Of a DNA stretch of 64,000 nt, positions 47,050 through 56,587 are shown in pieces. Numbering within the stretch: the stretch's first letter is position 1; every line of letters starts with the position of its first letter. A model generated the notes under the pieces. That model was not told the DNA's origin. It saw nothing but the letters and a program-made list of their open reading frames with translations, and made no database searches. The translations under genes and the position numbers were made by a program. Where the stretch lies: positions 186,001 to 250,000 of the forward strand of contig NZ_JAPEMV010000002.1 in the NCBI RefSeq assembly GCF_026342355.1, in the 5' to 3' direction. This stretch comes from Streptomyces sp. NBC_00249. GTDB lineage: Bacteria; Actinomycetota; Actinomycetes; Streptomycetales; Streptomycetaceae.

Positions 47050-48447
47050 ATGACCATGGAACGAGATGAACTGCTGAAGGTGCGCGACCACTACGACGCG
47101 CAGATGCGCCGGGACGCGGTGCCCGACGCCGCGCACGCGCGGGTGGAGCGGGTGGGCCCCGTCGTACGCCAGACCGTGCCCGGGCTCGGCTGGAACGGCG
47201 TGCTCTGGTCGGACCTCGACGAGGAGACGGCGGACGCGCAGATCGCGGCGCAGGTGGCGTACTTCTCCGCGCGCGGGGACCAGGAGGGCGGGGCGGAGTT
47301 CGAATGGAAGCTGTACGCCCACGACCGCCCGGCGGACCTCGGGGACCGGCTGCGCGCGGCGGGCTTCGTGCCGGAGCCGGCCGAGACGCTGCTGGTGGCG
47401 CGGACGGCCGAGCTGGCCCTGCTGCCCGTGGAGCCGCCCGAGGGGATCACCCTGCGGGTGGTGCGGGACGAGGCCGGGGTGGATCTGATGATGGACGTCC
47501 ACCACCGGGCCTTCGGCACCGAGCGGCCCCGGATCCGGGAGCAGATGCTCAGCCTGCTGCGGGACGAGCCGCAGACCCTGGAGGCCGTGGTGGCGATGGC
47601 CGGGGACGTCCCGGTGAGCGCGGCCCGGATGGAGATGCGGCCGGGCAGTTCCTTCGCGGGCCTGTGGGGCGGCGGCACGGACCCGCAGTGGCGCGGCCGG
47701 GGCATCTACCGCCTTCTGGTGGCGCACCGCGCCCGGGTGGCGCAGGAGCGCGGCATCCCGTACCTGCAGGTGGACGCGTCGGACGACAGCCGCCCGATCC
47801 TGGAGCGCCTCGGCTTCGGCGTGCTGGGCGTGACGACCCCGTACGTCTGGCAGCCTGACCCCCCGCGCCCTGCGGCCCCGGCCGGATCCCGGCGGGCCGG
47901 TGCGGCCGGGTTCCGTGGGGGCGGGGCGCCGGGGGAGGATCGGGGGATGGAACGCATCGGACCGCCCCTGACCGGGGACGAGCGCGAGACGCTGCGCGCG
48001 TACCTCGACTTCCACCGGGCCACCCTCGCCTGGAAGTGCGAGGGCCTCACCGACGAGGAGTTGCGCCGGCAGGCCTCGCCGCCGTCCACCCTTTCCCTGC
48101 TGGGCCTGGTCCGGCACATGGCCGAGGTGGAGCGGCACTGGTTCCGGCGCACGGTCGGGGGTGCGGACGTACCGCACCTGTGGTCGCGGGAGCACGACTT
48201 CCAGGCCGCCTACGACGCCTCCGCCGCGACCCGCGCCGAGGCCTTCGAGGCCTGGGAGGCGGAGGTGGAGCACTCCCGCGCGGTCGAGGCGGCCGCCGAG
48301 TCGCTGGAGGTGACGGCCCACGTCACGAAGTGGGAGCGGGACGCCTCACTGCGGGTGGTGATGCTCCACATGATCCACGAGTACGCCCGCCACAACGGCC
48401 ACGCCGACTTCCTGCGCGAGGCCGTCGACGGCTCGACGGGCGCCTGA
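47050..48447 (+). CDS. GNAT acetyltransferase fused to DinB/DUF664 protein
   Basis: A 465-residue frame with two domains. Residues 1 to about 275 are GNAT-like (ADLGDRLRAAGF, GLWGGGTDPQWRGRGIYRLLVAHRAR, YLQVDASDDSRPILERLGF). Residues 300-465 are a DinB-like four-helix protein of the DUF664 type (TLRAYLDFHRATLAWKCEGL, LLGLVRHMAEVERHWFRR, HMIHEYARHNGHADFLRE), with His residues suited to a metal site. A strong internal ribosome site (GGGGGAGGA) precedes ATG 47947, exactly where a separate DinB protein would start. The linker contains no stop, so the genes may have fused by a small indel. Confidence 0.78.
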   Translation: MTMERDELLKVRDHYDAQMRRDAVPDAAHARVERVGPVVRQTVPGLGWNGVLWSDLDEETADAQIAAQVAYFSARGDQEGGAEFEWKLYAHDRPADLGDRLRAAGFVPEPAETLLVARTAELALLPVEPPEGITLRVVRDEAGVDLMMDVHHRAFGTERPRIREQMLSLLRDEPQTLEAVVAMAGDVPVSAARMEMRPGSSFAGLWGGGTDPQWRGRGIYRLLVAHRARVAQERGIPYLQVDASDDSRPILERLGFGVLGVTTPYVWQPDPPRPAAPAGSRRAGAAGFRGGGAPGEDRGMERIGPPLTGDERETLRAYLDFHRATLAWKCEGLTDEELRRQASPPSTLSLLGLVRHMAEVERHWFRRTVGGADVPHLWSREHDFQAAYDASAATRAEAFEAWEAEVEHSRAVEAAAESLEVTAHVTKWERDASLRVVMLHMIHEYARHNGHADFLREAVDGSTGA

Positions 48448-48475
48448 GGTTCTCGACCGGCCACAGCACTGGGCG

Positions 48476-49210
48476 TCAGGCCGCCCGCCAGTAGCCGAGG
48501 CTGTTCACCCGCTCCTTGGGCAGGGCCAGGTCCTTGCGGAGGTACGCCGTCAGGCTGCGTGTGGTCGCCGTGTCGCAGGCCAGCCACACGTACGCCGAGT
48601 CCGGGTCCGGGCCGACCAGCCCGGGGAGTTCGGCCCGGACCCGTTCGGCGAGCGCCGACCCGCCCCGGGGGACCCGGCGGATCTCGTGCCGGGCGGCGTC
48701 CGCCCGCAGGGGCAGCCGCGCGTCGGAGTCGTGCTGGGTCTCGAACCAGATGGTGGCGGGGGTCGACGGGTACGCGTCGAGCAGGGAGTTGATCGCGGGC
48801 AGGGAAGCCGGGTCGCCGATGACCAGCAGCCGCTGCGGCTGCGGGACCGGGGCCTTGAAGCCGGTGCCCTGGACGGTGGCGTCGAGGGTGTCCCCGGGCC
48901 GGGCCGTCCGCGCCCAGCGGCTGGCGAGCCCGTCGTGCAGGGCGAACTCGAAGGCGAAGGTCCCGGTCTGCGGGTCGGGGTCCACGAGGGTGTAGGCCCG
49001 CTGGTGCGGGCGGGCGCCGCCCTCGAACCAGACCCGGACCCACATGGTGGGGTGCAGGGATTCCCCGGCGGCGGCCAGCAGTCCGCCGTCGGTGAAGCGG
49101 ATCCGCCGGAAGTGCTCGGTGACCTCCTCGACCGCGGTCACCGTGAACGTGAAGTCCTTGCCCCTCATGAGCTTGAGGACCACGCCCTCCCAGCCCTTGC
49201 CGACCGCCAT
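48476..49210 (-). CDS. siderophore-interacting FAD protein (ferric reductase)
   Basis: A 244-residue protein of the SIP/ViuB family, FAD- and NAD(P)H-dependent reductases that release iron from ferric siderophores in the cytoplasm. Landmarks are FRRIRFTDGGL, the flavin motif RAYTLVDPDPQTGTFAFEFALH, LLVIGDPASLPAINSLL and the C-terminal VWLACDTATTRSLTAYLRK...GYWRAA. ATG 49210 has AAGGGG upstream. It is divergent from the acylase gene with an iron box between, so it should be derepressed under iron limitation. Confidence 0.9.
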   Translation of the reverse strand: MAVGKGWEGVVLKLMRGKDFTFTVTAVEEVTEHFRRIRFTDGGLLAAAGESLHPTMWVRVWFEGGARPHQRAYTLVDPDPQTGTFAFEFALHDGLASRWARTARPGDTLDATVQGTGFKAPVPQPQRLLVIGDPASLPAINSLLDAYPSTPATIWFETQHDSDARLPLRADAARHEIRRVPRGGSALAERVRAELPGLVGPDPDSAYVWLACDTATTRSLTAYLRKDLALPKERVNSLGYWRAA

Positions 49211-49250
49211 GTCCACCCCTTCCCCGGGCACCCCAGGGGCACCCCTATAG

Positions 49251-49269
49251 TTAGGTCAGCCTAACCTAA
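49251..49269. promoter_or_regulatory. DmdR1/IdeR iron box
   Basis: TTAGGTCAGCCTAACCTAA is a 19-bp near-palindrome that differs at two positions from the actinobacterial iron-box consensus TTAGGTTAGGCTAACCTAA. It lies 40 nt from the siderophore-interacting gene and 16 nt from the divergent acylase gene. The iron-loaded DtxR-family repressor DmdR1 should shut both when iron is plentiful. Confidence 0.85.
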
Positions 49270-49285
49270 GCGCTTGGGGAAGAGT

Positions 49286-51388
49286 GTGAGCAGTGTGACT
49301 ACCGAGGCCTACGAGGTCTACCGCGACAGCTGGGGCATCCCGCACCTGCGGGCGTCCGACCCGCTCCGGCTCGCCTACGCCCAGGGCCGGGTCACCGCCC
49401 AGGACCGGGCCTGGCAGCTGGAGGTCGAGCGGCACCGCGCCCAGGGCTCCAGCGCCTCCTTCCTCGGGGCCGACTGCGTCGACTGGGACCGCTTCGCCCG
49501 CCGCGCCCGCCTCGACGACACCGCCCGGCGCTGCCACGAGGCCCTGGCCGCCGACGACCCGGAGACCGCCGCCTGGCTGCGCGCCTACGTCGACGGGGTC
49601 AACGACGGCCTCGCCGAGGGCGCCGCCCGCGACGACCGCTTCGCGCGCACCGGCCACAGCCCCGCCCCCTGGGAGCCGTGGGTCCCGCTCTCGGTCTGGA
49701 TCGGCACCCACATCCTCTTCGCGGGCTTCGCCACCAAGCTCTGGCGCGAACGCGCCGGCCGCGCCCTCGGCGACGCGGCCGCCACCCTCTTCGCCACCGA
49801 CGCCCCCGGCACGGCCGGCAGCAACGGCTGGCTGGTCCCGGGAGACCGGACCGCCACCGGAGCCGCGATCATCGCGGGCGACCCGCACCGCTTCATCGAG
49901 GACCCGGGCGTCTACCAGCAGATACGCCTGTCCTGCCCCGAGTACGACGTCCTCGGCCTGGCCGTCCCCGGCGTCCCCGGCCTCGCCCACTTCGGCCACA
50001 CCGGCAGCGCCGCCTGGGCCATCACCAACGCCATGGCCGACTACCAGGACCTCTACGTCGAGCGCCTGCGGCCCGCCGCCGACGGCGAGGGCCTCGAAGC
50101 ACTGGGCCCGGACGGCGCCTGGGAGCCCGTCGCCCGCCACACCGAGACCATCACCGTCGCCGGCGCCCCCGACGTCGAGGTCGAGGTGCTGGAGACCGCC
50201 CGGGGCCCGATCGTCGTCGACGCCGCCGACACCGGAGGCAGCGGGTCGCAGGACCAGACCCTCTCCCTGCGCTACCCGCCCCGCGTCCGCCGCGACCTCG
50301 GCTTCGCCGTCCTCCCCGCCCTGCTCCGCGCCCGCACCGTCGCCGACATCGACCGCGCCCTCGACTGCTGGGCCGAGCCCGTCAACGTCGTCCACGCCGC
50401 CGACTCCGAAGGCGGGCTGCTGCACCGCGTCGCCGGCGCCGTCCCGCTGCGCGACGCCGCCAACCGGCTGCGCCCGGTGCCCGCCTGGGAGTCCCGTCAC
50501 GCCTGGCAGGGCTGGGCGGACACCCCCGCCGAACCCGTCCAGGGCTTCGCCGTGATGGCGAACGCCCGCGGGATCGCCTCCCCGCTCGGCGTGGAGTTCG
50601 CGCCCCCGCACCGCGCCGACCGCATCCGCGAGCTGCTCAGCGGCTCGAAGGACTGGTCCCCGCAGGCGATGGCCGACGTGCACGGCGACACCTACCTGGC
50701 CTCCGCCGCACCGCTGCTGGCCCTGCTGCCGGCCCTGGAGGGCCTCTCCCCCGCCGGCCGGGCCCTGCGCGAGCGGCTGCTGGCCTGGGACCGGCACATG
50801 GCGGCCGACAGCACGGACGCCACCGTCTTCTCGGCGTTCCGGGCGGCGACGGTACGCCGCTTCGCCGCCGATCCCGTCTTCGCGGGCCTGGCGGGAGCGC
50901 CCGCCGGCCCCGCCGTCTTCCACCCGTGGCTCTACCTCCTGCCCCGCGTCGGCTACGCCCTCGAAGGGCTGCTGGCCACCGGGCTCCTCCCGGACCTGGA
51001 CCGGGTCGCGCACGTGCGCGCCGCCCTGGAGGAGACGGCGGCGGCCGCCGCCCCCGACACCCCGTGGTCCGAAGTGCACCGCCTGGCCCCCTGGCAGGCC
51101 CTGCCCGGCCCGGACGCCGAGGACGACTGGCCCGGCCTCGGCGGCGACCACGACTGCGTCAACGCCACCTCCTCCGTACCCGGGTTCACCGACCGCTTCG
51201 CCCGCGCCTCGGCGGCCCGCTACGTCTGGGACCTGGCCGACCGCGAGGCCAGCCTCTGGGCGGTCCCGCTCGGCGCGGACGGCGTCCCCGGCTCACCCCA
51301 CCACCGCGACCAGCTCCCGCACTGGGCGCGCTGCGCACTCGTACCGGTCGTCACGGACTGGTCCCGTCTCACCAAGGAATCCGCATGA
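49286..51388 (+). CDS. penicillin acylase family Ntn-hydrolase
   Basis: A 700-residue homologue of penicillin/AHL acylases. The alpha part has YEVYRDSWGIPHLRASDPLRLAYAQG. The autoprocessing site and Ser nucleophile are in TAGSNGWLVPG, and the beta part has GDPHRFIEDPGVYQQI, GLAHFGHTGSAAWAITNAMAD and a C-terminal DHDCVNATSSVPG. There is no signal peptide, unlike many secreted acylases. GTG 49286 is chosen because GGGGA precedes it; TTG 49274 is possible. It starts 16 nt past an iron box and overlaps the siderophore-type acetyltransferase by 4 nt, so a role in siderophore acyl removal or remodelling is likely. Pseudomonas PvdQ is a precedent for such chemistry. Confidence 0.85.
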   Translation: MSSVTTEAYEVYRDSWGIPHLRASDPLRLAYAQGRVTAQDRAWQLEVERHRAQGSSASFLGADCVDWDRFARRARLDDTARRCHEALAADDPETAAWLRAYVDGVNDGLAEGAARDDRFARTGHSPAPWEPWVPLSVWIGTHILFAGFATKLWRERAGRALGDAAATLFATDAPGTAGSNGWLVPGDRTATGAAIIAGDPHRFIEDPGVYQQIRLSCPEYDVLGLAVPGVPGLAHFGHTGSAAWAITNAMADYQDLYVERLRPAADGEGLEALGPDGAWEPVARHTETITVAGAPDVEVEVLETARGPIVVDAADTGGSGSQDQTLSLRYPPRVRRDLGFAVLPALLRARTVADIDRALDCWAEPVNVVHAADSEGGLLHRVAGAVPLRDAANRLRPVPAWESRHAWQGWADTPAEPVQGFAVMANARGIASPLGVEFAPPHRADRIRELLSGSKDWSPQAMADVHGDTYLASAAPLLALLPALEGLSPAGRALRERLLAWDRHMAADSTDATVFSAFRAATVRRFAADPVFAGLAGAPAGPAVFHPWLYLLPRVGYALEGLLATGLLPDLDRVAHVRAALEETAAAAAPDTPWSEVHRLAPWQALPGPDAEDDWPGLGGDHDCVNATSSVPGFTDRFARASAARYVWDLADREASLWAVPLGADGVPGSPHHRDQLPHWARCALVPVVTDWSRLTKESA

Positions 51389-51981
51389 TCCCCAGCTCGT
51401 CCCGACAGCCCGTGCACAGCAGCCACGTCGAGGGCTTCGGCACCGTCACGATCACCCCCGTGGACCCCGCCGCCGACTCCGCCCTGATCCACAGCTGGGT
51501 CACCGAGGAGCGGGCCCGGTTCTGGGGCATGGCGGAGGCCGGCCGCGAGCTGGTCCAGGAGATCTACGAGGACGTCGACCGGCGCACGACCCACCACGCC
51601 TTCATGATCGGCCGCGACGGCGAGCAGGTCGCGCTGTTCCAGACGTACGACTGCGCCGAGGACCGGGTCAGCGAGGTCTACGAGGTGCGGCCCGGGGACG
51701 TCGGCGTCCACCTGCTGATCGGCCCGACCAAGGGCGCGGCCGAGCACGGCTTCACGGGGAACCTGATCGCGGTCTTCATGGAGCACCTGTTCTCCGACCC
51801 GGCCACCCTCCGCCTGGTCGCCGAGCCGGACGCGCGCAACGGCAAGGCCGTCGCCCTGCTGGAGCGCAGCGGCTTCACGCTCGGCCCGGAGGTCGAACTC
51901 CCCGAGATCGACCTCCCGGAGGTCTACCTCCCGGCCAAGCCCGCCCGGCTGACCTTCTTCAGCCGGCCGGCTTCTCACTGA
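51385..51981 (+). CDS. siderophore-type N-acyltransferase (IucB/AlcB/DesC-like GNAT)
   Basis: A 198-residue acyl-CoA transferase of the siderophore biosynthesis GNAT group. The diagnostic run is SALIHSWVTEERARFWGM, THHAFMIGRDGEQVALFQTYD, VYEVRPGDVGVHLLIGPT and FMEHLFSDPATLRLVAEPDARN. Members acylate hydroxylated diamines or lysine in hydroxamate siderophores. ATG 51385 overlaps the acylase stop (ATGA) with AAGGAA upstream. Its 3' end overlaps the convergent hydrolase by 23 bp. No siderophore synthetase or monooxygenase is nearby, so it may serve a remote pathway. Confidence 0.85.
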   Translation: MIPSSSRQPVHSSHVEGFGTVTITPVDPAADSALIHSWVTEERARFWGMAEAGRELVQEIYEDVDRRTTHHAFMIGRDGEQVALFQTYDCAEDRVSEVYEVRPGDVGVHLLIGPTKGAAEHGFTGNLIAVFMEHLFSDPATLRLVAEPDARNGKAVALLERSGFTLGPEVELPEIDLPEVYLPAKPARLTFFSRPASH

Positions 51982-52762
51982 GTCCGGCCTCGCCCAGGAA
52001 CGCGAGGACCAGCTCGGCCCATTCGGCCGGGCGCTCGGCGAAGGGGAGGTGCCCGGTGGGCAGTTCCGCGAACCGTGCGCCCGGCAGGGTGTCCGCCAGC
52101 TCCCGCTGGAGGCCGATCGGCACGAGCAGGTCCTCGGTGGTCCCGATCACGAGGGCCGGTACGCCGATCCGCGCGGCCTCCGCGCGCAGGTCCGCGCCCT
52201 GGAGCAGGTCCACGTGGTCCCCGGACCCGGGCGGCACCGACCCGGCGGTGGCGCGCACCACGTCCTCGGCCTGAGCGGGCGTCAGCCCCTCCAGCGCCGC
52301 CGGGCTCAGCGCGAGCGGCACCAGCAGCCGGGCGAGCAGCTCGTCCTCCCCGCGACGGGCCAACTCCGACCACAGGTCGGCGACCAGCTTGAGCCGGTTC
52401 CCGGCGCGGACGAAGGTGGCGGTGAGCACGAGCGCGGTGACCCGCTCGGGGTGGCGGGTGGCGAGCCGCAGCGCCACGTTGCCGCCGACCGAGTAACCGA
52501 GCACGGCGAACCGTTCCAGCCCCTCGGCGTCGGCGGCGGCCACCAGCTGGTCGGCCAGCTCGTCCAGTTCGAGGGGCTCTTCGGCCTTCGGCGTACCCCC
52601 GGTACCGGGGTAGTCGACGCCGACGACGCTGTGCCGGGCGGCCAGCGCGTCGAGCACCGGCCCGAAGTTGGCCTCCACCGACCCCCCTCCCCCGTGAGCC
52701 AGCAGCAGGCCGGGGCCGCCGCTCTCGGTACGGACGGTGCGGGCGTAAGCGGCAGTGGTCAT
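51959..52762 (-). CDS. alpha/beta hydrolase
   Basis: A 267-residue alpha/beta-hydrolase-fold enzyme. The nucleophile elbow is LGYSVGGNVALRLA with Ser; the acid and base lie in IGTTEDLLVP and LPTGHLPFAERP; the oxyanion region is LLLAHGGGGSVEANFG. It resembles small esterases or 3-oxoadipate enol-lactonase-like hydrolases; substrate unknown. The promoter region carries two inverted copies of a 19-bp motif. Confidence 0.85.
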   Translation of the reverse strand: MTTAAYARTVRTESGGPGLLLAHGGGGSVEANFGPVLDALAARHSVVGVDYPGTGGTPKAEEPLELDELADQLVAAADAEGLERFAVLGYSVGGNVALRLATRHPERVTALVLTATFVRAGNRLKLVADLWSELARRGEDELLARLLVPLALSPAALEGLTPAQAEDVVRATAGSVPPGSGDHVDLLQGADLRAEAARIGVPALVIGTTEDLLVPIGLQRELADTLPGARFAELPTGHLPFAERPAEWAELVLAFLGEAGLSEKPAG

Positions 52763-52776
52763 GACGAACCTCGGAA

Positions 52777-52837
52777 TTTCTGTATCGGCTGTTACGGATG
52801 TGACGGTACCCCAATTCCCTAACGCTCGCTACAGAAA
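52777..52837. promoter_or_regulatory. pair of inverted operator-like motifs
   Basis: TTTCTGTA (52777-52784) and TACAGAAA (52830-52837) face each other. The homology extends: TCTGTAtCGgctGTTAcGG on one side and the inverse of TCTGTAgCGagcGTTAgGG on the other agree at 14 of 19 positions. Their centres are about 53 bp apart, near five helical turns, upstream of the alpha/beta hydrolase. Confidence 0.5.
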
Positions 52838-52885
52838 AGAGGCAGGCCGGCGCCCCAACCCGGACGAGGAGGCGGGTACGACGAA

Positions 52886-52917
52886 GGGCCGCGCCCGGGA
52901 GATCCCGGGCACGGCCC
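52886..52917 (-). terminator. terminator of gat operon
   Basis: GGGCCG-C-GCCCGGGA, loop GA, TCCCGGGC-A-CGGCCC is a long stem with one mismatch, 24 nt past the gatB stop. Confidence 0.75.
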
Positions 52918-52940
52918 CTCGTGCGGAGTGGTCCGTGGGC

Positions 52941-54455
52941 TCAGCCCTCGGAGACGCCCAGGCGCTCCAGGATGAGCTCCTTGACGCGGGCCGCGTCGGC
53001 CTGGCCGCGGGTGGTCTTCATGACCGCGCCGACCAGGGCGCCGACGGCGGCGATCTTGCCGCCGCGGATCTTGTCGGCGATGCCGGCGTTGCCCGCGATG
53101 GCCTCGTCCACGGCCGCGCCGAGCGCGCCCTCGTCCGAGACGACCTTCAGGCCGCGCTTGTCGACGACCTCGTCCGGGGTGCCCTCGCCGGCGAGGACGC
53201 CCTCGAGGACCTGGCGGGCCAGCTTGTCGTTGAGCTCACCGGCCGCGACCAGGGCCGCGACGCGCGCGACCTGGGCCGGGGTGATCGGCAGCTCGTCGAC
53301 GACGACGCCCTGCTCGTTGGCGTTGCGGGCCAGCTCGCCCATCCACCACTTGCGGGCGGCCGTCGAGTCGGCGCCGGCCTCGATGGTGGCGACGATGGAG
53401 TCCACCGCGCCCGCGTTGAGGATCGACTGCATGTCGTGCTCGTTCACGCCCCAGTCCTCGCGGAGCCGGTTGCGGCGCACGCGCGGCATCTCGGGCAGGC
53501 CGCCGCGCAGCTCCTCGACCCAGTCGCGGGCCGGGGCGACGGGGACCAGGTCGGGCTCCGGGAAGTACCGGTAGTCCTCGGCGTTGTCCTTGATGCGGCC
53601 GGCGGTGGTGGAGCCGTCCTCCTCGTGGAAGTGCCGGGTCTCCTGCACGATCGTGCCGCCCGAGGTGAGCACCGCCGCGTGGCGCTGGATCTCGAAGCGG
53701 GCCGCGCGCTCGACGGAGCGCAGCGAGTTGACGTTCTTCGTCTCGCTGCGGGTGCCGAACTCGGACTCGGGGGTCGGGCGCAGCGACAGGTTCACGTCAC
53801 AGCGCATCTGGCCCTTGTCCATGCGGGCCTCGGAGACGCCGAGCGCCTTGATGACCTCGCGCAGTTCGGCGACGTACGCCTTGGCGACCTCGGGGGCCCG
53901 CTCGCCGGCGCCCTCGATCGGCTTGGTGACGATCTCGATGAGCGGGATGCCGGCGCGGTTGTAGTCCAGCAGGGAGTGGGACGCGCCGTGGATACGGCCG
54001 GTGGCGCCGCCGACGTGCAGCGACTTGCCGGTGTCCTCCTCCATGTGGGCGCGCTCGATCTCCACGCGGAAGATCTCGCCGTCCTCCAGCTGTACGTCGA
54101 GGAAGCCGTTGAAGGCGATCGGCTCGTCGTACTGGGAGGTCTGGAAGTTCTTCGGCATGTCCGGATAGAAGTAGTTCTTCCGGGCGAAGCGGCACCACTC
54201 GGCGATCTCGCAGTTCAGCGCGAGGCCGATCTTGATGGCGGACTCGACGCCGATCGCGTTGACGACGGGCAGCGAGCCGGGCAGACCGAGGCAGGTGGGG
54301 CAGGTCTGCGAGTTGGGCTCCGCGCCCAGCTCGGTCGAGCAGCCGCAGAACATCTTGGTCTTGGTGCCGAGCTCGACATGGACCTCGAGGCCCATGACGG
54401 GGTCGAACGAGGCGAGAGCGTCCTCGTACGACATCAGTTCGGTGTAGGTGCTCAC
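52941..54455 (-). CDS. gatB: Asp-tRNA(Asn)/Glu-tRNA(Gln) amidotransferase subunit B
   Basis: A 504-residue subunit that activates the misacylated Glu- or Asp-tRNA with ATP for amidation. Landmarks are [18 protein letters not shown], the zinc site in CGC...[17 protein letters not shown] and DVNLSLRP, with a C-terminal YqeY-like tRNA-binding domain. ATG 54455 is 16 nt after an 81-residue gene. The length is normal. Confidence 0.96.
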   Translation of the reverse strand: MSTYTELMSYEDALASFDPVMGLEVHVELGTKTKMFCGCSTELGAEPNSQTCPTCLGLPGSLPVVNAIGVESAIKIGLALNCEIAEWCRFARKNYFYPDMPKNFQTSQYDEPIAFNGFLDVQLEDGEIFRVEIERAHMEEDTGKSLHVGGATGRIHGASHSLLDYNRAGIPLIEIVTKPIEGAGERAPEVAKAYVAELREVIKALGVSEARMDKGQMRCDVNLSLRPTPESEFGTRSETKNVNSLRSVERAARFEIQRHAAVLTSGGTIVQETRHFHEEDGSTTAGRIKDNAEDYRYFPEPDLVPVAPARDWVEELRGGLPEMPRVRRNRLREDWGVNEHDMQSILNAGAVDSIVATIEAGADSTAARKWWMGELARNANEQGVVVDELPITPAQVARVAALVAAGELNDKLARQVLEGVLAGEGTPDEVVDKRGLKVVSDEGALGAAVDEAIAGNAGIADKIRGGKIAAVGALVGAVMKTTRGQADAARVKELILERLGVSEG

Positions 54456-54471
54456 GGTGAAACTTTCCCTC

Positions 54472-54717
54472 TCAGCCCAGCAGGACGTCGTCGTCGCCCA
54501 GGCGCTTCAGCTCGCGGTACAGGATCGCGAGGCCGGTGACGATGGCGGCGGCGGACACGGCGGCGTCGACCAGCTTCAGCACGTCGTGCTCGCTGCGGGC
54601 CTTCTTGACCTGCTTGATCACGCTGATCGCGCCGAAGGCGGTGGTGCCGATCGACAGGTAGGTGCCGGTCTTGGACTTCTTGAAGCCCTTGGCCTTGGTC
54701 AGTGCACTGGTGCTCAC
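54472..54717 (-). CDS. 81-aa membrane-associated small protein inside gat operon
   Basis: An 81-residue protein, basic at the N-terminus ([12 protein letters not shown]), with two weak hydrophobic segments ([13 protein letters not shown] and [16 protein letters not shown]) and an acidic end (LGDDDVLLG). It overlaps gatA by 4 nt and ends 16 nt before gatB, so it is translated with the amidotransferase. A function is not known to me. The insertion between gatA and gatB is notable because the two subunits are made in equal amounts. Confidence 0.8.
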   Translation of the reverse strand: MSTSALTKAKGFKKSKTGTYLSIGTTAFGAISVIKQVKKARSEHDVLKLVDAAVSAAAIVTGLAILYRELKRLGDDDVLLG

Positions 54718-56207
54718 AGGGACGGTGCCTCCTCAAGCAGCGGGTGACCCCAGCGCTCGACGAAGGCTGCCTCCACGGCGGCGCCGACCTTGTACAGCCG
54801 GTCGTCCTTCATCGCCGGGGCGATGATCTGGAGCCCGACCGGCAGGCCGTCCTCCGGTGCCAGGCCGCAGGGAAGCGACATGGCGGAGTTGCCGGCCAGG
54901 TTGGTCGGGATGGTGCACAGGTCCGCGAGGTACATGGCGAGGGGGTCGTCGGTGCGCTCACCGATCGCGAAGGCGGTGGTCGGGGTCGTCGGGGAGACGA
55001 TCACGTCGACCTGCTCGAAGGACTTCTCGAAGTCCTTCGTGATGAGCGTGCGGACCTTCTGGGCGGAGCCGTAGTACGCGTCGTAGTAGCCGGAGCTGAG
55101 CGCGTACGTACCGAGGATGATGCGGCGCTTGACCTCGTCGCCGAAGCCGGCTTCGCGGGTCAGGGCGGTGACGTCCTCGGCGGACTTCGTGCCGTCGTCG
55201 CCGACGCGCAGGCCGTAGCGCATGGCGTCGAAGCGGGCCAGGTTGGAGGAGCACTCGGACGGCGCGATCAGGTAGTACGCGGCCATCGCGAGGTCGAAGG
55301 ACGGGCAGTCCAGCTCGACGATCTCGGCGCCGAGCTCCTTGAGGAGCTCCACCGACTCGTTGAAGCGCTGGACGACACCGGCCTGGTAGCCCTCGCCGGC
55401 GAACTGCTTGACCACACCGACGCGCATGCCGGCGACCGAGCCGTTGCGGGCGGCCTCGACGACCGGCGGGACCGGAGCGTCGATGGAGGTGGAGTCGAGC
55501 GGGTCGTGACCGGCGATGACCTCGTGGAGGAGCGCCGCGTCCAGGACCGTACGGGCGCACGGGCCGCCCTGGTCCAGGGAGGACGAGAACGCCACCATGC
55601 CGTAGCGCGAGACGCCGCCGTAGGTGGGCTTGACGCCGACGGTGCCGGTGACGGCGGCGGGCTGGCGGATGGAGCCGCCGGTGTCCGTGCCGATGGCCAG
55701 GGGGGCCTGGAAGGCGGCCAGCGCAGCCGCCGAGCCGCCGCCGGAGCCGCCGGGGATCCGGGTGAGGTCCCAGGGGTTGCCGGTGGGCCCGTAGGCGCTG
55801 TTCTCCGTCGACGACCCCATGGCGAACTCGTCCATGTTGGTCTTGCCGAGGATGACGACGTCGGCTTCCTTCAGCTTGCGCGTCAGGGTGGCGTCGTAGG
55901 GCGGGATCCAGCCTTCGAGGATCTTCGAACCGACGGTGGTCGGGACCCCGACGGTGGTGAAGATGTCCTTGAGGGCGAGCGGGACGCCGGCCAGCGGGCC
56001 GAGCTTCTCGCCGGCCGCCTTCTTGGCGTCGACGGCGCGAGCCTGCGCGAGGGCGCCCTCGCGGTCGACGTGGAGGAAGGCGTTGACCTTCTCGTCGGTC
56101 GCCTCGATACGGGCCAGGTGGGCCTCGGTGACCTCGACGGCCGTGAGCTCGCCGGAGGCGATCTTCTCGGCGGTCTGGGCGGCGGTGAGCCTGATGATGT
56201 CGATCAT
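54714..56207 (-). CDS. gatA: Asp-tRNA(Asn)/Glu-tRNA(Gln) amidotransferase subunit A
   Basis: A 497-residue amidase-signature glutaminase subunit that frees ammonia from glutamine for GatB. The Ser-cisSer-Lys triad is readable: Lys in [10 protein letters not shown], cis-Ser in [13 protein letters not shown] and nucleophile Ser in [12 protein letters not shown]. The start ATG 56207 is 5 nt after gatC and the stop overlaps the next gene by 4 nt. Confidence 0.96.
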   Translation of the reverse strand: MIDIIRLTAAQTAEKIASGELTAVEVTEAHLARIEATDEKVNAFLHVDREGALAQARAVDAKKAAGEKLGPLAGVPLALKDIFTTVGVPTTVGSKILEGWIPPYDATLTRKLKEADVVILGKTNMDEFAMGSSTENSAYGPTGNPWDLTRIPGGSGGGSAAALAAFQAPLAIGTDTGGSIRQPAAVTGTVGVKPTYGGVSRYGMVAFSSSLDQGGPCARTVLDAALLHEVIAGHDPLDSTSIDAPVPPVVEAARNGSVAGMRVGVVKQFAGEGYQAGVVQRFNESVELLKELGAEIVELDCPSFDLAMAAYYLIAPSECSSNLARFDAMRYGLRVGDDGTKSAEDVTALTREAGFGDEVKRRIILGTYALSSGYYDAYYGSAQKVRTLITKDFEKSFEQVDVIVSPTTPTTAFAIGERTDDPLAMYLADLCTIPTNLAGNSAMSLPCGLAPEDGLPVGLQIIAPAMKDDRLYKVGAAVEAAFVERWGHPLLEEAPSL

Positions 56208-56212
56208 GATGA

Positions 56213-56509
56213 TTAGTCCTCCCCCAGGATCTGCGGCACCTTGAAACGCTGCTGCTCCTGGGCGGGAGCGCCGGAAAGCGCCTGCTCGGGGGTGAGCGAC
56301 GGACGGACCTCGTCCGCGCGCATGACGTTCGTCAGCGGCAGCGGGTGGGAGGTCGGCGGGACGTCTTGGTCGGCGACCTCGGAAACGCGGGCGACCGCGC
56401 CGATGATGTCGTCGAGCTGTCCTGCGAAGTGATCCAGCTCAGTGCTGGACAGCTCAAGGCGCGCCAGCCGAGCGAGGTGGACGACCTCCTCGCGCGTGAT
56501 GCCAGGCAT
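56213..56509 (-). CDS. gatC: Asp-tRNA(Asn)/Glu-tRNA(Gln) amidotransferase subunit C
   Basis: A 98-residue belt subunit that wraps GatA and GatB. Landmarks are [30 protein letters not shown] and the end [13 protein letters not shown] 56509 has AGAGGA 7 nt upstream. It is the first gene of gatC-gatA-x-gatB; the 5' region holds a CRISPR-like relic at 56588-56676. Confidence 0.95.
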   Translation of the reverse strand: MPGITREEVVHLARLARLELSSTELDHFAGQLDDIIGAVARVSEVADQDVPPTSHPLPLTNVMRADEVRPSLTPEQALSGAPAQEQQRFKVPQILGED

Positions 56510-56587
56510 GCAGCGATCCTCTGGGGTTGGTGAATCTGGACTTTGGCCCAATCCTAGAGGGCGCCACTGCCTGGCGGCGCAGCGCTT

